Positions 14,229 through 22,775 of a DNA stretch of 64,000 nt are shown piece by piece; position 1 is the first letter of the stretch, and each line of letters opens with the position of its first letter. The notes beneath the pieces are model-generated. The model saw nothing but the letters and a program-made list of their open reading frames with translations, had not been told where the DNA came from and did not search any database. The stretch is from the NCBI GenBank assembly GCA_017464245.1, contig JAFUDV010000018.1, forward strand, positions 19,973 to 83,972, given 5' to 3'. A program made the position numbers and the translations under genes. The stretch comes from Bacteroidales bacterium. Lineage in GTDB: Bacteria > Bacteroidota > Bacteroidia > Bacteroidales > UBA932.

Positions 14229-16235
14229 ATGCGGAAGGTAGTTTGGATGATGGCGGCGCTGCTGCTTGCCGCCTGCAGCAAGGAAGTGCCGGTTTCCGTC
14301 CCGGAGGAGGAAACCTGGACGCTGACGGCCGGTTTTGCCGGCCCTGAAGAGGCGGATACCCGTTCCCGGCTGGATTTCGATGCGTCGGCTGCGTCGGTCC
14401 TGTGGTCCAGGGGCGATGCCTTCAAGATGGTGATGATGACCCCGACGGGATATAGGGCCGCGACCTATACGACGCAGGATGACGGGGTGGAGAAGGCGGT
14501 CTTCGTAACGGGATCCTCTCCCCTTTCGGGAGATTCGTTCACTTCCGGTTATCCGGCCTCCGTTTACCGGGTGGGCCGGAAGGATGAGAATGAGGCGTAC
14601 CTGATCACGCCGGTTCCCTCCGAGCAGAAAGCCATTCCCGGCGGCATCGAAGAAGGACTCAACCGGGCGGCGGCCTGGTCTTCCTCCCAGACGTCGGACC
14701 TGCTGTTCTACAACATGCTTTCGTATGTGCGTTTCCGTCTGGAAGGGGCGTGCGTGGAATCCCTTTCCTCCGTCACTTTGTCCGCCGGGACGACGGTGGC
14801 CGGCGACGCGACGGTCTATTTCGAAGGGGGACGCCCGGTTATCGACTGGTCCAAGAATTGGAGCAACGTCACCGTTCCGCGCTCGACGGAAATCACGCTG
14901 ACGGGCCCTTTCGAAGTCGGGAAAGACTACCTGATCGCCCTGGTTCCGGCCCGATTGGAGGGCTTCGACCTGGCCTTTACCGGGACGGACGGCCGTCGTC
15001 TGTACAAGCATTCCTCCAAGTCGGTGACGCTGGCCCGTTCCAGGATCCTGGACATCGGAACGGTCCGTCTGGGAGACAGTTGGGAGCAGGAGACCCCGGA
15101 GGTTGTCGAATATGTCCACCAGGTCAAAGGAAGCCGGAAGAATGTCATCTGCGTCCTGGCCGAGGGATTCACGGAAGATGAGCTGGACGAGTTCGGGCGG
15201 CGTGCGAGGAACGCCGTCGACTATCTGTTCAGCGTGGAACCGTTCAAGTCCTACAAGGAGTACTTCACGGTCTATCTGCACCGGGTCGCCTCCAACGAGT
15301 CCGGAGCATCGGTCACGGACGGGAACGGCAACGTCGTGACGGCACGGGATACATATTTCGGCGCCCAATGGGGAGAGAGTTCCTACGATGACATGAGTGC
15401 CGATGCCTCGAAGATCCGTCAATACATCAAGGACCATTGCCCGGAAGTGCTCAGCGGCGAACTGAGCTATTCGGACGTGCCGGCCCTCCTGCTCGTCAAT
15501 GACACCCGCTATGGCGGCCGCTGTACTTCCTACACCAACGGATGGGGGTATTGTATCTGCCCCTATACGTATGGCGGCGGCACGGTGCGCTGGTCGTTCC
15601 CCGCATATCAGGCCGTGAACCCGGCGGATGACTCGGAAGGATACCGGGAAACGACGGACAGCGAGCGGGATGCGCTGGGGCGGAATGTGGGCGACTGGCG
15701 GAACACGATGCTCCACGAATTCGGCGGCCATTGCTATTCCCGGCTGACGGACGAGTACTGGAAAACAGCCTATGTCTCCGAGCCGGGCGGCATCATCGGA
15801 CACGCTTATGCGACGCCCTATGCCTTGAACGCCTCAGGATATTACGACAGGTACGTCCCCTGGCAGGAGGACCTGCTGGACTGCTTGGACGAATGGAAGG
15901 CCTTGAACCCCGATTATGGGCGCATCGGCCTGTATCAGGGGGCGATGTCCTCCCTGTATTTCCGTTGGCGCAGCGAGCCGGTGAGCTGCATGATCGACAA
16001 CCGGCCTTACTTCAATACCTGGTCCCGGATCCTGATCGTGCGCCGGATCCTGGAAAAGGCTGGAGAGGAGTTCGACATGGCCGCTTTCCGCGAGAAGGAC
16101 GTGACCGTCGATCCGGTCCGGCCGGCCGCCGGCCTTTCCGCCGTGCAGCGGCGTCGCATCCGCGCCCAGGCGGAGATGGTCCCTGAAATGCCGCTTCTGC
16201 TTCCGCCGGTCATCCTTGACGACGAAGAAGATTGA
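14229..16235 (+). CDS. M64-family zinc metallopeptidase lipoprotein
   Basis: Protein of 668 residues with a lipoprotein signal (LLLAACS). Residues about 25-290 form a beta-rich domain with the phrase TRSRLDFD...VLWSRGDAF, resembling the fimbrillin-like N-domains of Bacteroidales lipoproteins. From about residue 298 (VICVLAEGFTEDEL) the M64 'IgA peptidase' domain begins; its zinc motif is HEFGGHCYSRLTDEYW with His496, Glu497 and His501. The enzyme should act on the surface or in the periplasm; the substrate is unknown, and cleavage of IgA is only the name of the founding member. It sits between the small peptide gene and the DUF6377 regulator. Confidence 0.85.
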   Translation: MRKVVWMMAALLLAACSKEVPVSVPEEETWTLTAGFAGPEEADTRSRLDFDASAASVLWSRGDAFKMVMMTPTGYRAATYTTQDDGVEKAVFVTGSSPLSGDSFTSGYPASVYRVGRKDENEAYLITPVPSEQKAIPGGIEEGLNRAAAWSSSQTSDLLFYNMLSYVRFRLEGACVESLSSVTLSAGTTVAGDATVYFEGGRPVIDWSKNWSNVTVPRSTEITLTGPFEVGKDYLIALVPARLEGFDLAFTGTDGRRLYKHSSKSVTLARSRILDIGTVRLGDSWEQETPEVVEYVHQVKGSRKNVICVLAEGFTEDELDEFGRRARNAVDYLFSVEPFKSYKEYFTVYLHRVASNESGASVTDGNGNVVTARDTYFGAQWGESSYDDMSADASKIRQYIKDHCPEVLSGELSYSDVPALLLVNDTRYGGRCTSYTNGWGYCICPYTYGGGTVRWSFPAYQAVNPADDSEGYRETTDSERDALGRNVGDWRNTMLHEFGGHCYSRLTDEYWKTAYVSEPGGIIGHAYATPYALNASGYYDRYVPWQEDLLDCLDEWKALNPDYGRIGLYQGAMSSLYFRWRSEPVSCMIDNRPYFNTWSRILIVRRILEKAGEEFDMAAFREKDVTVDPVRPAAGLSAVQRRRIRAQAEMVPEMPLLLPPVILDDEED

Positions 16236-16236
16236 G

Positions 16237-17841
16237 ATGATGCGTCTGCCTGTCATACTCCTCCTGCTGGCGGCCATTTCCTGCCGTCCGTCGGAGAACC
16301 GTCTGCTGGAAGAGCTGGACGGCTATGTGGCGCGTTCCGATGAGTATCAGCACCGGAAGGAGCATCAGCTGGAAGCGCTCCGGTCGCTGTCCGTATCGGC
16401 CCGCGATCCGCAGTCGCGGGCGGACCTGTTCCTCCAGACGGGAGAGGCTTACTTCAGCTACAAATATGATTCGGCCCGTTTCTACCTGAACCGGAGCCTG
16501 GACCTTGCCGCCGACCTGGGAGACGGCCCGCGCTATCAGTCGGCCCTTCTGCGGCTGGGACACCTGGATGCGAAGGCCGGGCATTTCGTGGAGGCGTACA
16601 GCACGTTGTTCACCCAGGTGGACACGCTGCTTCTCTCTCCGGAGGACAAGGCCGATTATTTCTACTACGCCTACGACCTGTGCAAGGACCTGGAAGGGAA
16701 TGCCGTTTCCCTGGAAAGCCTGCCGGCGCCGGACCGCCTGGCCTATCGGGAACGCCTGTACGGCCTTTTCCCCGAAGAATCGGCCCCCTGGCGGACGGCC
16801 CGGATCGACGAACTGCTGGAGGAGGGGCGCCTGGACGAGGCGGAGTCGCTGGCCATGAAGCTGGCCTCCTCCGTCCGGCCGGATGACCGGAATTATGCCA
16901 TGTACGCCTATATCCTGGCGGACATCGCCGCCCGGCGCAGCCAATCCGCGACCCAGCTGGAATGGCTCGTCAAGTCGGCGGAGAGCGATTTTGTCAATGC
17001 GGTCAAGGACTACGCCTCCCTGACCATCGTCGCGCAGATCCTGACCGGTTCCGACATCGACCGGGCGTTCCGTTACATGCGGAAGGCACAGGAGGATGCC
17101 ATCTTCTACAACGGGATGCTCCGTCCCTGGCAGATTTCCCAGTCCTTCAACATCATCCAGCGCGCCTACGAGGACGCCCGTGACCGGCTTTCCCGCCTGG
17201 CGAGGCTGGCGTCCATCCTGCTGGCCGTCCTGGTCATCGCCCTGCTGGCGGCTCTGCGGATCCTGTTCAAGCGGTCCCGGAAACTGTCCCGGACGCAGCG
17301 GGAGCTCCAGGAAAGCAACCGCCAGCTGGCGCTCAAGAACGACGAACTCTCCGGCCTGAACCGGGAGATCACGGAGGCCGGCCAGATCAAGGAGGCCTAC
17401 ATCGGCCGGATCCTGGACCTGATGTCCGAGAACGTGACGAAGATGCAGGCCTATGACAATCATGTCCGGCTTGCCCTCAAGCAGGGAAAGGCGGCCGAAC
17501 TGCTCAAGGAACTGTCCATCTCCACCCGTTCGGACGATGAGCTGCAGGCGTTCTACCAGACCTTCGACACCACTTTCCTTGCCTTGTATCCCGATTTCGT
17601 GGAACAGTTCAACGCCCTGCTCCGGGAAGAGGCGCGGGTGTATCCCAAGAAAGGGGAACTGCTGTGCACGGAACTTCGGATCTTCGCCCTGATCCGTCTG
17701 GGAATCGAGGATTCCACCCGCATCGCCTCCCTGCTCCACTACTCCGTGAACACGATCTACAATTACAAGGTGAAGGTCAAGAACGGGGCGCTCAGAGACC
17801 GGGAATCCTTCGAGGAACAGGTGAAATCCATCGGAATTTAG
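16237..17841 (+). CDS. DUF6377-type membrane-bound transcriptional regulator with TPR domain
   Basis: Protein of 534 residues. It starts with a lipoprotein-like signal (LLLLAAISC), followed by helical TPR-like repeats to about residue 315, one membrane segment (about 323-345, LLAVLVIALLAAL), a coiled coil to about 390, and a C-terminal helix-turn-helix region (ALIRLGIEDSTRIASLLHYSVNTIYNYK, here about 483-510). This layout is typical of SusR-like or DUF6377 regulators that sit beside susCD loci and sense a signal in the periplasm. ATG 16237 or the adjacent ATG 16240 may be used. It most likely controls the downstream polysaccharide locus. Confidence 0.8.
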   Translation: MMRLPVILLLLAAISCRPSENRLLEELDGYVARSDEYQHRKEHQLEALRSLSVSARDPQSRADLFLQTGEAYFSYKYDSARFYLNRSLDLAADLGDGPRYQSALLRLGHLDAKAGHFVEAYSTLFTQVDTLLLSPEDKADYFYYAYDLCKDLEGNAVSLESLPAPDRLAYRERLYGLFPEESAPWRTARIDELLEEGRLDEAESLAMKLASSVRPDDRNYAMYAYILADIAARRSQSATQLEWLVKSAESDFVNAVKDYASLTIVAQILTGSDIDRAFRYMRKAQEDAIFYNGMLRPWQISQSFNIIQRAYEDARDRLSRLARLASILLAVLVIALLAALRILFKRSRKLSRTQRELQESNRQLALKNDELSGLNREITEAGQIKEAYIGRILDLMSENVTKMQAYDNHVRLALKQGKAAELLKELSISTRSDDELQAFYQTFDTTFLALYPDFVEQFNALLREEARVYPKKGELLCTELRIFALIRLGIEDSTRIASLLHYSVNTIYNYKVKVKNGALRDRESFEEQVKSIGI

Positions 17842-17845
17842 CTAC

Positions 17846-17876
17846 TGATTCAACTACTTTTTTTGAATCATTTTTT
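17846..17876 (+). terminator. Rho-independent terminator after the DUF6377 gene
   Basis: Perfect seven-base stem TGATTCA/TGAATCA followed by TTTTTT. A second stem, AACGGAAC/GTTCCGTT (17877-17909), follows directly. Confidence 0.8.
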
Positions 17877-17962
17877 AACGGAACGATTTACTTGTCAAAT
17901 GGTTCCGTTTCCTATGCGTCCACTTTTTCTGTCACTTTCTCCTTTCGTGCGCGCGAATCCTC

Positions 17963-17970
17963 TATATTTG
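17963..17970 (+). promoter_or_regulatory. -7 promoter box of the susCD operon
   Basis: TATATTTG, 65 bases before the susC ATG. The leader is long compared with the housekeeping genes of this window, as expected for a regulated operon. Confidence 0.7.
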
Positions 17971-18035
17971 TACCGTAACAACCGCCTGAAACACAACCAT
18001 TCATAATAACCAACGCACAACAAACCTACAAGCGT

Positions 18036-21000
18036 ATGAAAAAATTTGCTGCCCTAATCCTCGCATTAGGAATGAGCTTGGCGGCCCTTGCGCAGAACGT
18101 CACCCTTAAGGGTGTCGTCCATGACGCGGCGGGCCAGCCGATCGTCGGCGCTTTCGTCGTTGAGCAGGGTACCCAGAACGGCACGATGACCGGACTCGAC
18201 GGCGAGTTCGTCATCCGTACCGCGGCGGGCTCCTCCGTGGAGGTCTCCTGCATCGGCTATGCGCCCCAGACCATCGCCATGACGGCGGACCAGGACCTGG
18301 TCATCGTCCTCCAGGACGACACCCAGATGCTGGACGAGACCGTCGTCGTCGGCTATGGCGTCCAGAAGAAGAGCGTCGTCACGGCCTCCATCTCCAAGGT
18401 GGACGGTGACGCCCTCAACACCGTCCGGGCCTCCACCGTGAACGACGCCCTCAAGGGCAAGGTCTCCGGTGTCCAGATCACCCAGGCCTCCGGCCAGCCG
18501 GGTTCCGGCTCCCAGATCAAGGTCCGCGGTATCGGCTCCGTCAATAATTCCGACCCGCTGTACATCGTGGACGGCATGCCGGTGGACGGTGGCATCGACT
18601 ACCTGAACCCGACCGACATCCAGTCCGTGGAAATCCTCAAGGATGCCGCCTCGGCTGCCATCTACGGTGCGCGTGCCGCGAACGGCGTCGTCCTCGTGAC
18701 CACCAAGTCCGGCAAGAAGGGACAGGCCAGCATCACCTACAACGGCAGCTACGGCTGGCAGAACCCCTGGCGCAAGAAGGAAGTCCTGAACGCCACGGAA
18801 TACATGACCATCATGAACGAAGCCCGCATCAACGACGGCGGCGCTCCCCTCTATTCCTTCGAAGAGATCGCGGCTGCAGGAAAGGGCACCGACTGGCAGG
18901 ACGAGACCTTCTATTATAACGCGCCTGTCACCCAGCATCAGCTGTCCATGACCGGCGGTACGGACAAGGCCACCTACTTCCTCTCCCTGGGCTACTTCAG
19001 CCAGGCCGGTATCGTGGGCGGCAACTTCGACAAGTCCAACTACGACCGTATGTCCCTCCGTTCCAACAACACGTATGTCCCGTTCGAGACGAGGGACCGC
19101 GATTTCCTGAACAAGCTCACCATCTCGGCGAACCTGGCCTATTCCTTCATCACCTCCAAGGGCATCACCACCAACTCCGAGTTCGGTTCCGTCCTCGGCT
19201 CCGCCGTGGCGTTCAACCCCACGATTCCGGTGTATGCCGACGAGGCCACCGCGGCCGAGATCCTCGCCGCCCATCCGACGGCCATCGTCGCCGCCGACGG
19301 CCGGGTGTATTCCCTCCCGCCGACCGGTTACCAGGAGCTCACCAACCCGCTGGCGAACCTGGACACGCCGTCCAACACGATCTACAACACCCATAAGTTC
19401 GTGGGCAACCTCTCCGCGGAACTCAACATCCTCCCGTACCTGAAGTTCAAGAGCAGCTTCGGCGCCGACCTTGCCTTCTGGCGCAACCGCGGCTACGGCT
19501 TCGAGCAGTACAAGAGCTCCATGAACCAGACCCTGCAGAGCTGGGTCTCCATGGGCATGAACGAAGGCCTCCGCTGGCAGGTGGAGAACTACTTCTCCTA
19601 CAACCAGCAGGTGGGACGGCACAACTTCGCCGCCGTCCTGGGCCAGTCCGCGATGAGCTATTCCTCCATCTATGTGTCCGGCACCGACTACCGGCTCAAG
19701 GAGACCAACCCGGCCCTCGCCTACATCGACTCCGCCATCGGTGACACCGACGACGAGCGCACTTCCGGCGGTACCGGCAACATCGACCATCAGCGTCTCG
19801 CCTCCTACTTCTTCCGTTTCGACTACAACTTCGACGAGCGCTACATGCTGGAGGTCACGGTCCGCCGCGACGGTTCCTCCCGCTTCGGCCCCGGCCACAA
19901 GTGGGCCACCTTCCCGGCCGCTTCCCTGGGCTGGAACCTCTCCAACGAGCCTTGGTTCAAGGCCGCTTCCATCTCCTGGATCAACCAGCTCAAGCTCCGC
20001 GCCAGCTGGGGTAAGAACGGTAACGAGAACATCGGCAACTTCCGCTATGCATCCCTGATGGACACCGGCCAGGATTACTACTTCGGCAACACCGGCGACT
20101 ACGGTACCCTGAGCGCGGGTTCCTCTCCGGCCGCCCTTGCGAATCCGACCATCCGCTGGGAGGAGTCCGAGCAGACCGACCTCGGTTTCGACGGCCGCTT
20201 CTTCGGGGACAAGCTCTCCTTCGGCTTCGACTACTATAACAAGAAGACCAACGGCATGCTCATGGACATGCCCATCCCGTCCTACGTGGGCCAGGGCGCC
20301 CCGATGTCCAACCTCGGCGACATGCGCAACTGGGGTTACGAGTTCGAGCTGGGCTGGCAGCAGCAGGTGGGCGACCTCCACTATGCCGTCAACGCCAACG
20401 CCTCCCTCCTCCGCAACCGCCTGATCAACCTGGGCAACTCCTCCGGACAGGCCGTGTACCAGAGCAACGGCGCCTCCGGCGTGGGTGACTACGTGAAGGG
20501 CTCCAACGGCGAGGTCTGGCCGTACTTCTACGGCATGAAGACCGACGGCATCTTCCAGAACTGGGACGAGGTCAACGCCTACAAGAACAAGGACGGCGGC
20601 CTCATGCAGCCCAACGCCCAGCCCGGCGACGTGAAGTTCGTCGATTTCAACGGTGACGGCTATGTCAATGACGACGACCGTACCAAGATCGGCAAGGGTA
20701 TGCCCGACTGGACCTACGGTGTCACCTTCTCCGCCGACTGGAAAGGCTTCGACGCCAACCTGTTCTTCCAGGGCTCCATCGGCAACCAGATCTTCGACTA
20801 CTCCATGCGTGGCGACGTCCCTGCGATGAACCGCCCGGCCTGGATCCTGAGCCGCTGGATCGGCGAGGGGACCTCCAACCGCATCCCGCGCCTGACGAAC
20901 GCCAACCCGAACCAGAACTGGCGTTCCTCCGACATCTGGGTGAAGGACGGTTCTTTCCTCCGCCTGAAGACCGCCCAGATCGGTTACACCATCCCCGCCA

Positions 21001-21188
21001 ACATCCTCCGTGCGGTCTTCGTCAAGGCCCTCCGCGTGTATGTGGCCGGCGAGAACCTCCTGACCTTCACCAAGTATGACGGCTTCGACCCGGAAATGGC
21101 CTCCGACGGCTACACCACCATCGGCGTGGACCGCGGCATCTACCCGCAGGCCCGGACCATCACCGTCGGCGCTTCCATCACCTTCTAA
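18036..21188 (+). CDS. SusC/RagA-family TonB-linked outer-membrane transporter
   Basis: Protein of 1050 residues. A signal peptide (MKKFAALILALGMSLAALAQ) is followed by a carboxypeptidase-D-like domain (about 22-95), the plug with DETVVVGYGVQKK near residue 106 and SVEILKDAASAAIYGARAANGV near 200, and a C-terminal beta barrel ending with an aromatic residue (GASITF). The 'LKDAASAAIYG.RAANGV' block is the SusC family signature. It imports oligosaccharides with TonB energy. It is the first gene of a polysaccharide utilisation operon; susD follows after 13 bases. Confidence 0.96.
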   Translation: MKKFAALILALGMSLAALAQNVTLKGVVHDAAGQPIVGAFVVEQGTQNGTMTGLDGEFVIRTAAGSSVEVSCIGYAPQTIAMTADQDLVIVLQDDTQMLDETVVVGYGVQKKSVVTASISKVDGDALNTVRASTVNDALKGKVSGVQITQASGQPGSGSQIKVRGIGSVNNSDPLYIVDGMPVDGGIDYLNPTDIQSVEILKDAASAAIYGARAANGVVLVTTKSGKKGQASITYNGSYGWQNPWRKKEVLNATEYMTIMNEARINDGGAPLYSFEEIAAAGKGTDWQDETFYYNAPVTQHQLSMTGGTDKATYFLSLGYFSQAGIVGGNFDKSNYDRMSLRSNNTYVPFETRDRDFLNKLTISANLAYSFITSKGITTNSEFGSVLGSAVAFNPTIPVYADEATAAEILAAHPTAIVAADGRVYSLPPTGYQELTNPLANLDTPSNTIYNTHKFVGNLSAELNILPYLKFKSSFGADLAFWRNRGYGFEQYKSSMNQTLQSWVSMGMNEGLRWQVENYFSYNQQVGRHNFAAVLGQSAMSYSSIYVSGTDYRLKETNPALAYIDSAIGDTDDERTSGGTGNIDHQRLASYFFRFDYNFDERYMLEVTVRRDGSSRFGPGHKWATFPAASLGWNLSNEPWFKAASISWINQLKLRASWGKNGNENIGNFRYASLMDTGQDYYFGNTGDYGTLSAGSSPAALANPTIRWEESEQTDLGFDGRFFGDKLSFGFDYYNKKTNGMLMDMPIPSYVGQGAPMSNLGDMRNWGYEFELGWQQQVGDLHYAVNANASLLRNRLINLGNSSGQAVYQSNGASGVGDYVKGSNGEVWPYFYGMKTDGIFQNWDEVNAYKNKDGGLMQPNAQPGDVKFVDFNGDGYVNDDDRTKIGKGMPDWTYGVTFSADWKGFDANLFFQGSIGNQIFDYSMRGDVPAMNRPAWILSRWIGEGTSNRIPRLTNANPNQNWRSSDIWVKDGSFLRLKTAQIGYTIPANILRAVFVKALRVYVAGENLLTFTKYDGFDPEMASDGYTTIGVDRGIYPQARTITVGASITF

Positions 21189-21201
21189 AATGCATACGGT
21201 T

Positions 21202-22755
21202 ATGAAAATCTACAAGATATTTGCGCTTGCAGCCGTCGCCGGCGCCGTCCTTACTTCCTGCGGCGAAAAGTTCCTGACTGCCCATGCGACCCATCAGGGC
21301 GAGGCGGGTGCCGCCGCGACGGAGGGTGCCATTTCCTCCTATGTGACGTCGGCCTACCAGCTCCTGCTGTTCGACTCCTACGCGAACTACAACTACAATG
21401 AGGTCCTGCTCCTGTCCGACCTCCGCTCCGACGATATCTACAAGGGCGGCGGCGACGCGGGCGACCAGTCCTGGATGTACCACCTCTCCCTGTTCCAGAT
21501 CCCGGCTTCCGAGAGCCCGTCCGGCCTGTGGAGCATCTACTACACCGGTATCGCCCGTGCCAACAACGCGCTGATCGCCTGTGACAACGCCGTGGGCTTC
21601 GATTCCGACATCGCCAAGCGCAAGCTCGCCGGCTACCGTGCCGAGGCCTACTTCCTCCGCGCTTACTACCTCCACCACCTGTGGAAGATGTACGGCAACA
21701 TCCCGTTCTTCACCGAGCCCCTGCCGGAGCCGTTCATGGCCAAGCAGAGCACGGCCGACGAGATCTACGGCTACATCCTGGCGGACATCGCCAATGCCGA
21801 AGAGGCCGCAAAGGAAGCCGGCGACGAGTTCCCGATGTACACCAACGGCACTGCCAAGCAGGCCCGTGCCAACCTGGCCGCCGTGTACATGCTCAAGGCC
21901 CGCGTCGTGATGTACCAGAACGACAAGACCCGGTTCAACGAGGTGGCCGCCAACATGGCCGAGATCATCAACAGCAACACCTATGCCCTGGTGGATTTCG
22001 ACAGCCTGTGGACCGGCGAGGACGCCAACGAGTTCACCCGCGAGTCCATCTTCGAGAGCAACCAGATGTCCGACGGAAAGCGTGACTGGGGCAGCGCCTG
22101 GGCCGGCTGCGGCACGAACCTGCCTGCCTTCATCTCTCCGAACGAACTGTCCGATCCCGTCTTCTGCGGCGGCTGGGCCTTCGGTCCGGTGCGCCAGAGC
22201 ACCTGGGACATGTACGAGGAAGGCGACGTCCGTCGCGAGGGCTCCATCAACCGATTCGAGCCCGGCACCTACGGCCCGCGTTTCCAGGACACCGGCCTCT
22301 TCCAGAAGAAGTATGCCGCCCGGACCGCCCTGCGTTCCAAGATCGGTACCGTGGACCTGAACTATCCGAACAACCTGATCCTCTTCCGCTATGCGGAGAC
22401 CCTCCTGAACTATGCCGAGCTCGTGGGCTGCCAGGGCGCTTCCGCCGCCGGCGGCGTGTCCGCGCAGGCCTGCCTGGACGAGATCCGCAGCCGTGCCGGC
22501 CTGGGCTCCATCCCTGTGACTTTCGAGAACGTCAAGCTCGAGCGCCGCAAGGAGTTCGTGGGCGAGGGCATGCGTTTCTGGGACCTCGTCCGCTGGGGTG
22601 ACGCCGCCAAGGTGCTCACCGAGAACGACGCTGAGCACCAGAGTGTCCGTACGTTCAACCCGGACAAGGACAAGTGGGTTCCCATTCCGCAGAGCGAGAT
22701 GAGCCGCACCGAGGGCACGGGCGAGTATGAGCTCAAGCAGAATCCTGGTTATTAA
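21202..22755 (+). CDS. SusD/RagB-family glycan-binding lipoprotein
   Basis: Protein of 517 residues. The start at 21202 gives a lipoprotein signal (IFALAAVAGAVLTSC); an ATG at 21190 adds four residues. The TPR-like N-terminal half contains AEAYFLRAYYLHHLWKMYG and IPFFTEPLPE, and the C-terminal part has VKLERRKEFVGEGMRFWDL and IPQSEM, the usual SusD_RagB signature. The protein forms the lid of the preceding SusC. The glycan it binds cannot be read from sequence; the GH16 enzyme downstream suggests a beta-glucan. Confidence 0.95.
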   Translation: MKIYKIFALAAVAGAVLTSCGEKFLTAHATHQGEAGAAATEGAISSYVTSAYQLLLFDSYANYNYNEVLLLSDLRSDDIYKGGGDAGDQSWMYHLSLFQIPASESPSGLWSIYYTGIARANNALIACDNAVGFDSDIAKRKLAGYRAEAYFLRAYYLHHLWKMYGNIPFFTEPLPEPFMAKQSTADEIYGYILADIANAEEAAKEAGDEFPMYTNGTAKQARANLAAVYMLKARVVMYQNDKTRFNEVAANMAEIINSNTYALVDFDSLWTGEDANEFTRESIFESNQMSDGKRDWGSAWAGCGTNLPAFISPNELSDPVFCGGWAFGPVRQSTWDMYEEGDVRREGSINRFEPGTYGPRFQDTGLFQKKYAARTALRSKIGTVDLNYPNNLILFRYAETLLNYAELVGCQGASAAGGVSAQACLDEIRSRAGLGSIPVTFENVKLERRKEFVGEGMRFWDLVRWGDAAKVLTENDAEHQSVRTFNPDKDKWVPIPQSEMSRTEGTGEYELKQNPGY

Positions 22756-22775
22756 TCGATTAGAAGCTTCGTATC

